A stretch of 64,000 nucleotides of DNA from Streptomyces tanashiensis. Lineage in GTDB: Bacteria > Actinomycetota > Actinomycetes > Streptomycetales > Streptomycetaceae. The stretch spans positions 62,001 through 126,000 of the forward strand of contig NZ_BMRZ01000011.1 in the NCBI RefSeq assembly GCF_014648895.1, in the 5' to 3' direction. The position numbers and the translations under genes were made by a program. Below the pieces are notes generated by a model. It was given only the letters and a program-made list of their open reading frames with translations, searched no databases and was not told the DNA's origin. Shown piece by piece: positions 50,840 to 58,088 of this stretch (position 1 is its first letter; every line of letters begins with the position of its first letter).

Positions 50840-52372
50840 TCACGGCTGTGTGATGAGCCTGTGCCGCGGCTGTGAGTCCTGTGCGGCGGGGAGCCGGACG
50901 GTGAAGACGGTCCGGCCGGGGGTGCTCTCGACCGCCACCTCGCCGCCGTGCGCCTGCACGACCGCGCGGACGATGGCGAGGCCGAGGCCGGTGGATCCGG
51001 CGTGGCGGGAGCGGGAGGCGTCGCCGCGCGCGAAGCGCTCGAAGACGGCGGGGAGCAGCTCGGGCGGAACGCCGGGGCCGTCGTCCTCGACGTCGACGCA
51101 CGTCCACGCGGCCTCCGTGCGCACGCGTGCGGTGACCTTGGTGCCGGGCGGGGTGTGGGTGCGGGCGTTGGCGAGGAGGTTGACCAGGACCTGCTGGAGC
51201 CGGGCGCCGTCGGCCCGTACGACCGCGCTGTCCGTGGGCAGTTCGAGCCGCCAGTGGTGGTCGGGGCCCGCGGCGCGGGCGTCGCTGACGGCGTCCACGA
51301 CGAGCGGGACGAGCTCGGTCGTCTCGTACGAGAGCGGGCGGCCGGCGTCGAGCCGGGCGAGCAGCAGGAGGTCCTCGACCAGGCCCGTCATCCGGGTCGC
51401 CTCGGACTCGATCCTGCCCAGGGCGTGCCGGGTGTCGGGGCCGCAATTCTCACGGCCGCGCCGGGTGAGCTCCGCGTACCCCCGGATCGAGGCGAGCGGG
51501 GTGCGCAGCTCGTGGCTGGCGTCCGCGACGAACTGCCGTACCCGGGTCTCGCTCTGCTGGCGGGAGTCGAGGGCCGAGTGGACGTGGTCGAGCATCCGGT
51601 TGAGGGCCGCGCCGACCTGGCCGACCTCGGTGCGCGGGTCCGCCTCCGCCTCCGGGACCCGCTGATGGAGCGCCACCTCCCCGCTGTGCAGCGGGAGCCG
51701 GGCGACCTGACGGGCGGTGGCGGCGACCCGCCGCAGCGGGCGGAGGGCGATCCGGACGAGCACGGTCCCGGCGAGCGAGGCCGCGACGAGCCCGGCGCCG
51801 GTGACGCTCAGCTCGACGAGGACGAGGGTGGAGAGGGCGTCCTCGACCTCGGCGAGGGGGATGCCGGTGAGGAACTCGCCGTGCACGCCGACCGCGTACT
51901 CGACCCGGTACGAGCCGAGTCCGCCGGGCAGTTCGACGGTGTGCGGCCGGCTGTCGCGGGGGACGGCGGCGAGCGCGGCCCGCTGTGCCTCGTCGAGCGC
52001 GCTGGTCCGTATGTTCCGCCCGGACGTCGTGCTGTCCTCGGCCTCCGTCGAGTACCCGGCCGTGGTCACCTCGCCGTCCACGAGGACCGCGCCGAGGGTT
52101 CCTATGGGGGCGCCGGGCCCCTGGACGAAGGCGAGCGGCTCCTTCAGGCGGCCCGGGTCGGGCAGACCGGGCACCGGGGCCATGGCGGCCGGCGGGCCCG
52201 CCGCCCGTGACGCGACGGTGCGGACCTGCTCGTCGGCCTGGTCGTACAGGTAGGAGCGGAACGCGATGGTCGTCACCGTCCCGATCACGGTCGCGACGAC
52301 CGCGATCAGCGCGACCGCCGAGACGACGAGCCGCGTCCGCAGCGACCACGGCCGCCCCCCTCGTACGCGCAC
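50840..52372 (-). CDS. Sensor histidine kinase
   Basis: 510 residues. TM1 about 14-36, extracellular sensor about 40-180, TM2 about 182-208, HAMP, then HisKA with phosphoacceptor His287 (ASHELRTPLAS), N-box NLLANARTHTPPG, G1 DDGPGVP and G2 GSTGLGLAIV: all intact. GTG 52372 lies 5 bases after the response-regulator stop. The partner is the OmpR-type regulator at 52378. Signal unknown; cell-wall or polyprenyl-sugar stress is suggested only by the downstream glycosyltransferases. Confidence 0.95.
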   Translation of the reverse strand: MRVRGGRPWSLRTRLVVSAVALIAVVATVIGTVTTIAFRSYLYDQADEQVRTVASRAAGPPAAMAPVPGLPDPGRLKEPLAFVQGPGAPIGTLGAVLVDGEVTTAGYSTEAEDSTTSGRNIRTSALDEAQRAALAAVPRDSRPHTVELPGGLGSYRVEYAVGVHGEFLTGIPLAEVEDALSTLVLVELSVTGAGLVAASLAGTVLVRIALRPLRRVAATARQVARLPLHSGEVALHQRVPEAEADPRTEVGQVGAALNRMLDHVHSALDSRQQSETRVRQFVADASHELRTPLASIRGYAELTRRGRENCGPDTRHALGRIESEATRMTGLVEDLLLLARLDAGRPLSYETTELVPLVVDAVSDARAAGPDHHWRLELPTDSAVVRADGARLQQVLVNLLANARTHTPPGTKVTARVRTEAAWTCVDVEDDGPGVPPELLPAVFERFARGDASRSRHAGSTGLGLAIVRAVVQAHGGEVAVESTPGRTVFTVRLPAAQDSQPRHRLITQP

Positions 52373-52377
52373 GGACG

Positions 52378-53139
52378 CTACTCCCCGGGCTTGATCAGAT
52401 AGCCCGCCCCGCGCCGGGTGTGGATCATCGGCGAGCGGCCCGCGTCGATCTTCCGGCGCAGGTAGGAGATGTAGAGCTCGACGACGTTGGCCTGGCCGCC
52501 GAAGTCGTACGACCAGACCCGGTCGAGGATCTGCGCCTTGCTGAGCACCCGACGCGGATTGCGCATGAGGTAGCGCAGCAGCTCGAACTCGGTCGCGGTG
52601 AGGTGGATGGAGTCACCGCCCCGGGTGACCTCGTGGCTGTCCTCGTCGAGGGTCAGGTCCCCGACGGCGAGCAGTGACTCGCTGCGCGTCTGCGCGGCCC
52701 CGGACCTGCGGATGAGGCCGCGCAGCCGGGCGACGACCTCCTCCAGGCTGAAGGGCTTGGTGACGTAGTCGTCGCCGCCGGCCGTGAGCCCGGCGATACG
52801 GTCCTCGACGGCGTCCTTCGCGGTCAGGAACAGCACGGGTACGTCGGGCAGCTCGCGACGGATCGAGCCGAGCAGGCTCAGTCCGTCGACGTCCGGGAGC
52901 ATGACGTCGAGGATGACGGCATCGGGCCGGAACTCGCGCGCGGAGCGGAGGGCGGCGGCCCCGTCCCCGGCGCTGCGGACCTGCCAGCCCTCGTAGCGCA
53001 GGGCCATCGAGAGCAGCTCGGCGAGCGAGGCCTCGTCGTCGACGACGAGCACCCGGACGGCGGTTCCGTCGGCGCGGAGCATGTCGGCGTGGGTGCCGGT
53101 GCGGCGTGTGGTGACGGTCATGGCGTCCACGGTGTCCAT
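52378..53139 (-). CDS. OmpR/PhoB-family response regulator
   Basis: 253 residues. Receiver domain with acidic pocket VVDDE (32-36), phosphoacceptor Asp78 (ILDVMLPDVDG) and KPF (about 128). C-terminal winged helix (HLTATEFELLRYLMRNPRRVLSKAQILDRVWSYDFGGQANVVELYISYLRRKID). An N-terminal tail of 25 residues precedes the receiver, and a later ATG at 53121 could be the start. Pairs with the kinase gene directly downstream. Confidence 0.95.
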   Translation of the reverse strand: MDTVDAMTVTTRRTGTHADMLRADGTAVRVLVVDDEASLAELLSMALRYEGWQVRSAGDGAAALRSAREFRPDAVILDVMLPDVDGLSLLGSIRRELPDVPVLFLTAKDAVEDRIAGLTAGGDDYVTKPFSLEEVVARLRGLIRRSGAAQTRSESLLAVGDLTLDEDSHEVTRGGDSIHLTATEFELLRYLMRNPRRVLSKAQILDRVWSYDFGGQANVVELYISYLRRKIDAGRSPMIHTRRGAGYLIKPGE

Positions 53140-53204
53140 CGCCGCTGAGAGGCCCCTTGCCCTTTCCTGTGAATTCCCTGAGAAAGGGGCCGGGCCTCAC
53201 GGGA

Positions 53205-54080
53205 TCAAGGTTTCACGTGAAACAGCGCGGCCCCGTTCTCGTACAGGACCCGCCGGAGCCAGTCGTCCCCGAGCCCGAGGCGTTCGAGGGCGTGGAGCTG
53301 GTGGACGTACGGATACGGGATGTTCGGGAAGTCCGAGCCGAGGAGGATCCGGTCGCCGAGGTCGAGCAGCCGCTCGACCTCGGCCGCGGGGAAGGGCGCG
53401 AGCCGTTCGCTGAAGTCCGTGAAGGCCATGGTGGTGTCGAGGTGGACGCCCTCGTACCGCTGGGCCAGATCGAGGAAGTCGCTGTACTCCGGCATCCCCA
53501 TGTGCGCGACGATCACCCGCAGCCGGGGATGCCGGGCGAGCAGCCGCCGCATCGGCCCGGGACCGGTGAAGTTCCCCGGGCTCGGACCGGAGCCGCAGTG
53601 CACGACGACGGGAGTGCCGCTGTCGGCCAGGGCGCCCCAGGAGCTGTCGAGCTCGATGTCGTTCGGGTCGAAGCCGCCGACCTGGAGGTGCACCTTGAAG
53701 ACCCGGGCGCCGGCGTCGAGCGCCCGGTGGACGTACGCGCCGACGCCCGGCTCGGGGAAGAGGGTGGCCGTGTGCAGGCAGTCCGGGGTGCGGGCGGCGA
53801 AGTCGGCGGCCCAGGAGTTCAGCCAGGCGCCCATGCCGGGCTTGTGCGGGTAGAGCATCGCGGTGAAGGCGACGGCACCGAACCCGCGCAGGAGGGCGAG
53901 CCGGCGCTCCTCCTCCTCGCGGTAGGTGATGGGCCACTCCACGCCGGTCAGCGGACCGACGGCGTCGAAGTACGCCCAGACCTTGTCGAGGACGTTCTGC
54001 GGCATGAAATGCGTGTGCACGTCGACGAGTCCGGGGATCCCCAGCCGCGTCAGCAGTGCCTCCGTCTCACTCGCGCTCAT
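53205..54080 (-). CDS. Amidohydrolase (metal-dependent, decarboxylase-like group)
   Basis: 291 residues, TIM-barrel. Metal site DVHTHFMP (His22, His24), VVVHCGSGP, VIVAHMGMPEYSDFLDLAQRYEGVHLDTTM and LLGSDFPNIPY with the catalytic Asp: the ACMSD-like amidohydrolase pattern. The ATG lies inside the last codons of the ABM-type gene (14-bp overlap), so translation is coupled. The final codons LFHVKP create the parS-type palindrome. Confidence 0.9.
   Translation of the reverse strand: MSASETEALLTRLGIPGLVDVHTHFMPQNVLDKVWAYFDAVGPLTGVEWPITYREEEERRLALLRGFGAVAFTAMLYPHKPGMGAWLNSWAADFAARTPDCLHTATLFPEPGVGAYVHRALDAGARVFKVHLQVGGFDPNDIELDSSWGALADSGTPVVVHCGSGPSPGNFTGPGPMRRLLARHPRLRVIVAHMGMPEYSDFLDLAQRYEGVHLDTTMAFTDFSERLAPFPAAEVERLLDLGDRILLGSDFPNIPYPYVHQLHALERLGLGDDWLRRVLYENGAALFHVKP
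53210..53223. promoter_or_regulatory. parS-type ParB site GTTTCACGTGAAAC
   Basis: Perfect 14-bp palindrome identical to the consensus described for Streptomyces parS sites, which cluster around oriC. It lies within the last codons of the amidohydrolase gene, and the minus-strand 16-mer TGTTTCACGTGAAACC matches the wider bacterial parS in 15 of 16 bases. Confidence 0.85.
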
Positions 54081-54402
54081 AGCCGTAGCTCCGCTCGACC
54101 TTGCCGATGTGGACGCTGTAGCTGTCGTACCAGTGCTCCCGCCCGTACGCCTTGGCGGCCTGGTGCTCGGTGTGGAGGCGCCAGCCGTCCAGGGACTCCA
54201 AGTCGCGGAAGTAGGCGACGGTGATGCCGATGCCGCCGGGGGTACGGGCCGACTCGTAGCCGAGGAAGCCGGGGATGTCCCGGACGATCTCCTGCATCCG
54301 GACGGCGGTCTCGGCGTAGCCCTCGGGGGCGTCGGGGCGGACGGAGGTGAACACGGCGGTGTAGTAGGGCGGTTCGAGGCCCGCCACCAGCTTCTGGGTC
54401 AT
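54067..54402 (-). CDS. ABM-family (antibiotic biosynthesis monooxygenase-like) protein
   Basis: 111 residues with the ferredoxin-like pattern: YYTAVFTSVRPDAPEGYAETAVRMQEIVRDIPGFLGYESARTPGGIGITVAYFRDLESLDGWRLHTEHQ. The final H-x-x-A-K segment is typical. Such proteins may be cofactor-free monooxygenases, heme degraders or uncharacterised dimers. ATG 54402 has GAGGG upstream. Coupled to the amidohydrolase, suggesting joint catabolism of a small aromatic compound, which remains inference. Confidence 0.88.
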   Translation of the reverse strand: MTQKLVAGLEPPYYTAVFTSVRPDAPEGYAETAVRMQEIVRDIPGFLGYESARTPGGIGITVAYFRDLESLDGWRLHTEHQAAKAYGREHWYDSYSVHIGKVERSYGYERE

Positions 54403-54487
54403 GTGATCACCCTCGCCGGGGCGGCGGCGGAAAGTCCACGGAGGCCGGGGAAAGGGATCCAAGACTTTACGAAGCGGGACCCGAACG

Positions 54488-55354
54488 TCAGAAGAGCCCT
54501 TCCTGGGCACTCTCCGCCACCGGAGCCGCCGCCGTCACCGGCACCGAGAAGGCGTCCTCCTCCCCGGCGGCGTCCAGCATCCAGCCGCCCATGAGCCGGG
54601 TGTCGAGCGCGAGGCACCGCCCGTCCGGGGCGAGAAGGTGCAGGTCGGGACCGGCGGCGGCGAGCAGCCGCCCGGCCACGACCCCGCCGCCGACGAGCTC
54701 GGCGACCGTGCCGTCGAGCCGGGGAAGTCCGTCGAGACGGAACACCCCCGCATGGTCACGCACGGCGAGCTCCAGCGGCTCCAGGGTCTCCGTCCAGCCG
54801 CCGACCGCCCGCGCGCGCCGGTACAGCTCCTCGACCTCGCGGGCCCGCTCCGAGGCGGGCGGCAGGGCGTGCCGGGCGGCCCGCTTCCGCTCGTACGCCA
54901 CCCGGTCGGGCACGCCGAGGGCCTGCCGCAGCACCTCCTCGGTGCGCCGGGCGGCCATCAGCGGGCCCCGGCCGAGCCAGCCGAACGCGACGGCCCCCTG
55001 CTCCAGGAGCCGGGCCTCGCCGCGGGCCTCGGCGGTGATCCCCACCTTGGTCATCCCGGGCCCGAACCAGGCCAGGTAGACGCGGTACGGCTGCGGGTCG
55101 TCCGCGATCATGTCGGCCGCGACGGAGTGGGCCCGGTCGAGCCGCGCGCACTCCGGGCACCGGCCGCCGGTGGCCCGGCCGGGCACGACGGCCTCCAGGG
55201 GGCAGGGATTCCCCCGCGCCCCGGGGCACCGCCTGACCCCGACCGCCCGGAAGGCGAGCCGCTGCCCGTAGGTGAGCGTGCTGACCCGCCCGCCCCGCCA
55301 CCGCAGTCCGGGCGCCCCGCCGCCCCAGCCGATCCCCCGGCACCACCACTCCAC
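54488..55354 (-). CDS. DUF2797 zinc-binding protein
   Basis: 288 residues from GTG 55354 (VEWWCRGIGWGGGAP...). A Cys cluster (RRCPGARGNPCPLEAVV...GGRCPECARLD) suggests a zinc site; AWFGPGMTKVGITAEARGEARLLEQGAVAFGWLGRGPLMAARRTEEVL resembles a GIY-YIG-like endonuclease core, as in DUF2797 proteins. The start is supported by GGGAGGCGAGGG and by the conserved WWCRGI beginning. The same frame stays open far upstream through the 17-bp repeats, but that extension is not coding. Function unknown. Confidence 0.85.
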   Translation of the reverse strand: MEWWCRGIGWGGGAPGLRWRGGRVSTLTYGQRLAFRAVGVRRCPGARGNPCPLEAVVPGRATGGRCPECARLDRAHSVAADMIADDPQPYRVYLAWFGPGMTKVGITAEARGEARLLEQGAVAFGWLGRGPLMAARRTEEVLRQALGVPDRVAYERKRAARHALPPASERAREVEELYRRARAVGGWTETLEPLELAVRDHAGVFRLDGLPRLDGTVAELVGGGVVAGRLLAAAGPDLHLLAPDGRCLALDTRLMGGWMLDAAGEEDAFSVPVTAAAPVAESAQEGLF

Positions 55355-55372
55355 GCCGCCCTCGCCTCCCAA

Positions 55373-55505
55373 TCCCTGGATGCCCGAGCTCCCTGGATGC
55401 CCGAGCTCCCTGATGTCCCAGCTCCCTGGATGCCCAAGCTCCCCTGATGTCCCAGCTCCCTGGATGTCCCAGCTCCCCGGATGTCCCAGCTCCCTGGATG
55501 TCCAG
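55373..55505 (-). repeat. 17-bp tandem array (8 copies) upstream of DUF2797 gene
   Basis: Eight units with minus-strand consensus GCTGGGACATCCAGGGA (variants GCTCGGGCATCCAGGGA, one 16-bp unit). Forward unit starts are 55373, 55390, 55407 (16 bp), 55423, 55440, 55457, 55474 and 55491. Copies differ at a few fixed positions, indicating age and partial homogenisation. It lies 18 bases before the gene start, in the presumed promoter/leader. Confidence 0.93.
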
Positions 55506-55575
55506 TCTCCGCCACCTCCGCTTCCGGTCCCCGGCCAGGAGGACGCGGACCCTCGTGGCGGCGCCCGGCCGCCCC

Positions 55576-56403
55576 TCAGGGCAGGACGTAGATGCGGGTG
55601 CCGTCCGGCGCCGGTGTGCCCACCTCGCGCATGCAGCCGCGTTCGAGGAGGAGACGGACGCAGTCCCGGACGCGCTCGCACGAGAGCCCGGTGCGGCGGG
55701 TGACGTCCTGGGGCCGGTAGCGCACCCCTCCCCGGACGAGCCCGGGTGCCAGGCAGGAGGCGACCGTCCGCATGTCCCCGGTGATGGCCCAGGACTCCAC
55801 GAGCTCCTGCGGGGTGAGCGCGACGGCGGCGCCGGTGCGCTGGCGGGGAACGGCGAGCCGCTCCAGGGAGTCGGCGACCCTGGAGAGGCTCTGCCGGGTC
55901 TCGCGGAGCAGCTCCGCGTACTCGGCGTGCTCGGCGTACACGGCGGCCCCCTCGTCGAACCGCCCCTCCAGCCGGACGAGGACGTCGACGAGCTCCGGCG
56001 GCAGCAGGAACCCGGCGTGCACCGGCGAGGGTTCGAGCCCGTACCCGCCGTATCGCTGGACCGCCGCCACCAGCCCCGCCGTCCATGCCCGGAACGGGCC
56101 GGCCTCCGGTCTCCGGCAGGCCCCGACGAGCTGGACGAGCCCCTCCAGGCTGACCATGCGGGTCGATGCCCGGATGCCGGTGGACCGGCCGGGGAAGCCC
56201 GCGCCCCCGCCGAGGTCCCGCGCGGCCGCCAGGCACTCCTCAGGGAGCGTCACGGTCCGCAGCGCCTCCCGCGTCCCCGCGTACCCGAGGCGTTTCGCCA
56301 CGTCCACCACCGGGAACCAGTGGGCCCCGTCCGGTGCGGTCAGCCGCCGCAGCCGTGCTCCGGTGGCGACGTACACCAGGTCATCGATGTCGATCGCGTC
56401 CAT
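55576..56403 (-). CDS. BRO-N-domain (phage antirepressor-like) protein
   Basis: 275 residues. N-terminal BRO-N pattern: RRLTAPDGAHWFPVVDVAKRLGYAGTREALRTVTLPEECLAAARDLG and MVSLEGLVQLV (about 15-95), usually DNA binding in phage antirepressors. The middle has helical heptads (RETRQSLSRVADSLERL), and the C-terminus reads like a winged helix (YRPQDVTRRTGLSCERVRDCVRLLLERGCMREVG). Strong GGAGGTGATGATCG ribosome site. No other phage genes are near, so it is a chromosomal relative common in Streptomyces. Confidence 0.82.
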   Translation of the reverse strand: MDAIDIDDLVYVATGARLRRLTAPDGAHWFPVVDVAKRLGYAGTREALRTVTLPEECLAAARDLGGGAGFPGRSTGIRASTRMVSLEGLVQLVGACRRPEAGPFRAWTAGLVAAVQRYGGYGLEPSPVHAGFLLPPELVDVLVRLEGRFDEGAAVYAEHAEYAELLRETRQSLSRVADSLERLAVPRQRTGAAVALTPQELVESWAITGDMRTVASCLAPGLVRGGVRYRPQDVTRRTGLSCERVRDCVRLLLERGCMREVGTPAPDGTRIYVLP

Positions 56404-56480
56404 CGATCATCACCTCCGCCACGCAAGCTAGGCCGAGGGCATATTCAACTGACATGCAAATCAGACAGGTTCACCCAAAA

Positions 56481-56518
56481 GGGGAGGGTTCCCGGGGATT
56501 TCCCCGGGAACCCTCCCC
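56481..56518 (-). terminator. Terminator of PH-domain gene
   Basis: Perfect 18-bp arms (GGGGAGGGTTCCCGGGGA) with almost no loop, followed on the minus strand by TTTTGGG. Confidence 0.85.
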
Positions 56519-56527
56519 TCGGTCCGC

Positions 56528-56893
56528 CTACTTGGCGACGAACTGCGTGAGGATCGCCTGCACCTCGTAGATGTCGACGCCCTTGGTGAAGGTCTTCTGG
56601 ACCGGCAGCTGGCTGCCCGAGATCCAGATCTTCAGCTCGGCGTCCAGGTCGAACGTGCCGGCCGTCTCCACGGCGAAGTGCGTGATGCTCCGGTACGGGA
56701 TCGAGTGGTACTCGACCTTCTTGCCGGTGATCCCCTGCTTGTCGACGAGCACGAGCCGCCGGTCGGTGAAGAAGATCGTGTCCCGGATCAGCAGGTACGC
56801 GGCGTGCACCTGCTCCCCCTGCCCGAGCAGCCGCGCGAAGTCCTGCTGCGCCTGCGCCGGATCGATCGCGTGCGCGTTCCCGAAGAGCGCCAT
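56528..56893 (-). CDS. Bacterial PH-domain protein
   Basis: 121 residues: helical N-terminus (MALFGNAHAIDPAQAQQDFARLLGQGEQVHAAYLL), then a PH-like beta fold (RDTIFFTDRRLVLVDKQGITGKKVEYHSIPYRSITHFAVETAGTFDLDAELKIWISG...QKTFTKGVDIYEVQAILTQFV). This is the bPH/YvbH-like family, soluble and oligomeric, of unknown function. Length is standard. It sits alone between the BRO-N gene and the divergent ECF gene. Confidence 0.92.
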   Translation of the reverse strand: MALFGNAHAIDPAQAQQDFARLLGQGEQVHAAYLLIRDTIFFTDRRLVLVDKQGITGKKVEYHSIPYRSITHFAVETAGTFDLDAELKIWISGSQLPVQKTFTKGVDIYEVQAILTQFVAK

Positions 56894-57038
56894 GCCCCAA
56901 ACCCCCACATCCGATGAGAAAGAAAGATCATCCGACCCTAACGCCCACACCGAACCACCCACCAGGGCACGGCCTCACGACATCGGGCGGCCCCTGGGGA
57001 CCTGCCGCCGCGCACCCGCCCGGACTAGGATCCCGACC

Positions 57039-57986
57039 ATGGCTCTGACCATGAACGACGTGGACCGGTTCGAGGCCTCACGGCCCCGCCTGGAGGCGAT
57101 CGCGTACCGCCTCCTCGGCTCGGCGAGCGAGGCCGAGGACGCCGTGCAGGACACCTTCCTGCGCTGGCAGGCCGCCGACGTCGACCGCGTCGAGGTCCCC
57201 GAGGCCTGGCTGACGAAGGTCCTCACCAACCTCTGCCTCAACCAGCTCACCTCGGCCCGCGCCCGGCGCGAGACCTACGTGGGCGAGTGGCTGCCCGAAC
57301 CGCTCCTGGTCGGCGACCCGATGCTCGGCCCCGCCGACACCGTCGAGCAGCGCGAATCCGTCTCGTACGCGGTCCTCGCCGTCATGGAGCGCCTCTCCCC
57401 CAACGAACGCGCGGTGTACGTGCTGCGGGAGGCCTTCGACTACCCGCACCGGGAGATCGCCGAGATCCTCGACATCAGCGAGGCCTCCAGCCAGCAGATC
57501 TTCCACCGGGCCAAGAAGCACGTCGCCGACGGCAAGGCCCGCACCGAGATCGACGAGGCCGAAGCCCGGCGGATCGTCGAGGAGTTCCTCGCGGCCGCCA
57601 CCAGCGGCCACACCGAGCCGCTCGTACGGCTGCTGACGGGAGACGCCATCGCGATCGGCGACGGCGGCGGCAAGGTCCCGGCGCGCGCCAAGGCGTTCGA
57701 GGGCGCCCTCGCGGTCGCGACGTTCCTGCGGGGCCTCTTCAAGCCCGGCATCGCCAAGCGCAACCTCATCGGCGGATCGCCCGCCGTCCACGCCACGACC
57801 GCCAACGGCGCCCCCGCGCTCGTGGCGGTGCTCGACGGCCGGGTCGTCGGCGTCATGTGCCTGGAGGTCACCGCCGAGGGCATCACCGCCTTCCGCAACC
57901 AGGTGAACCCCGACAAGCTCGAACGCGCGACACGGCACTGGGCGGCCACGGACCACGACGCCCCGCTGCTGGAAGCGGCCTTCTGA
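57039..57986 (+). CDS. ECF41-type sigma factor with SnoaL-like C-terminal domain
   Basis: 315 residues (SigJ-like). Region 2 about 9-75 (ASEAEDAVQDTFLRW), linker motif WLPEP (84-88), region 4 about 115-165 (LSPNERAVYVLREAFDYPHREIAEILDISEASSQQIFHRAKKHV). A SnoaL-like C-terminal domain contains DGGGK (208-212) and NPDKL near the end, motifs known in ECF41 factors, where this domain controls activity in place of an anti-sigma factor. A flavin oxidoreductase follows 102 bp downstream, typical COE-type partner for ECF41. Confidence 0.95.
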   Translation: MALTMNDVDRFEASRPRLEAIAYRLLGSASEAEDAVQDTFLRWQAADVDRVEVPEAWLTKVLTNLCLNQLTSARARRETYVGEWLPEPLLVGDPMLGPADTVEQRESVSYAVLAVMERLSPNERAVYVLREAFDYPHREIAEILDISEASSQQIFHRAKKHVADGKARTEIDEAEARRIVEEFLAAATSGHTEPLVRLLTGDAIAIGDGGGKVPARAKAFEGALAVATFLRGLFKPGIAKRNLIGGSPAVHATTANGAPALVAVLDGRVVGVMCLEVTAEGITAFRNQVNPDKLERATRHWAATDHDAPLLEAAF

Positions 57987-58000
57987 CCCCTCCCGCCGTC

Positions 58001-58018
58001 ATGTGACCCAGGTCACAT
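58001..58018. promoter_or_regulatory. CRP-like palindrome ATGTGACC-CA-GGTCACAT
   Basis: Perfect 8-bp arms with 2-bp centre, matching TGTGA-N6-TCACA of CRP/FNR proteins. It lies 71 bases before the oxidoreductase ATG. GTCACA in the right arm and CGTC at 58038-58041 resemble ECF41/SigJ promoter elements but are spaced 19 bases instead of about 16. Confidence 0.65.
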
Positions 58019-58088
58019 CCCACTCCTGTCAGGAATCGTCGGGCTGCCCGGTTCAAGAGGCGAAACCGCGCGAGACAGGAGCAGGCAC

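Noticed and set aside
55373..55505. CRISPR array
   Set aside because: Units are contiguous with no spacers, and no cas genes occur in the window.
54488..56236. Long minus-strand frame with collagen-like repeats (PGSWDIQGAG) before DUF2797
   Set aside because: The repeats arise from the 17-bp array, the upstream part lies in another frame of the BRO-N gene, and the DUF2797 start has its own good ribosome site.
55576..56893. Prophage remnant
   Set aside because: BRO-N is the only phage-like gene; no integrase, attachment site or structural genes, and neighbours are ordinary chromosomal genes.
58012..58041. Definite ECF41 promoter GTCACA...CGTC before the oxidoreductase
   Set aside because: Spacing is 19 bases instead of about 16, so it was kept only as a weak possibility.
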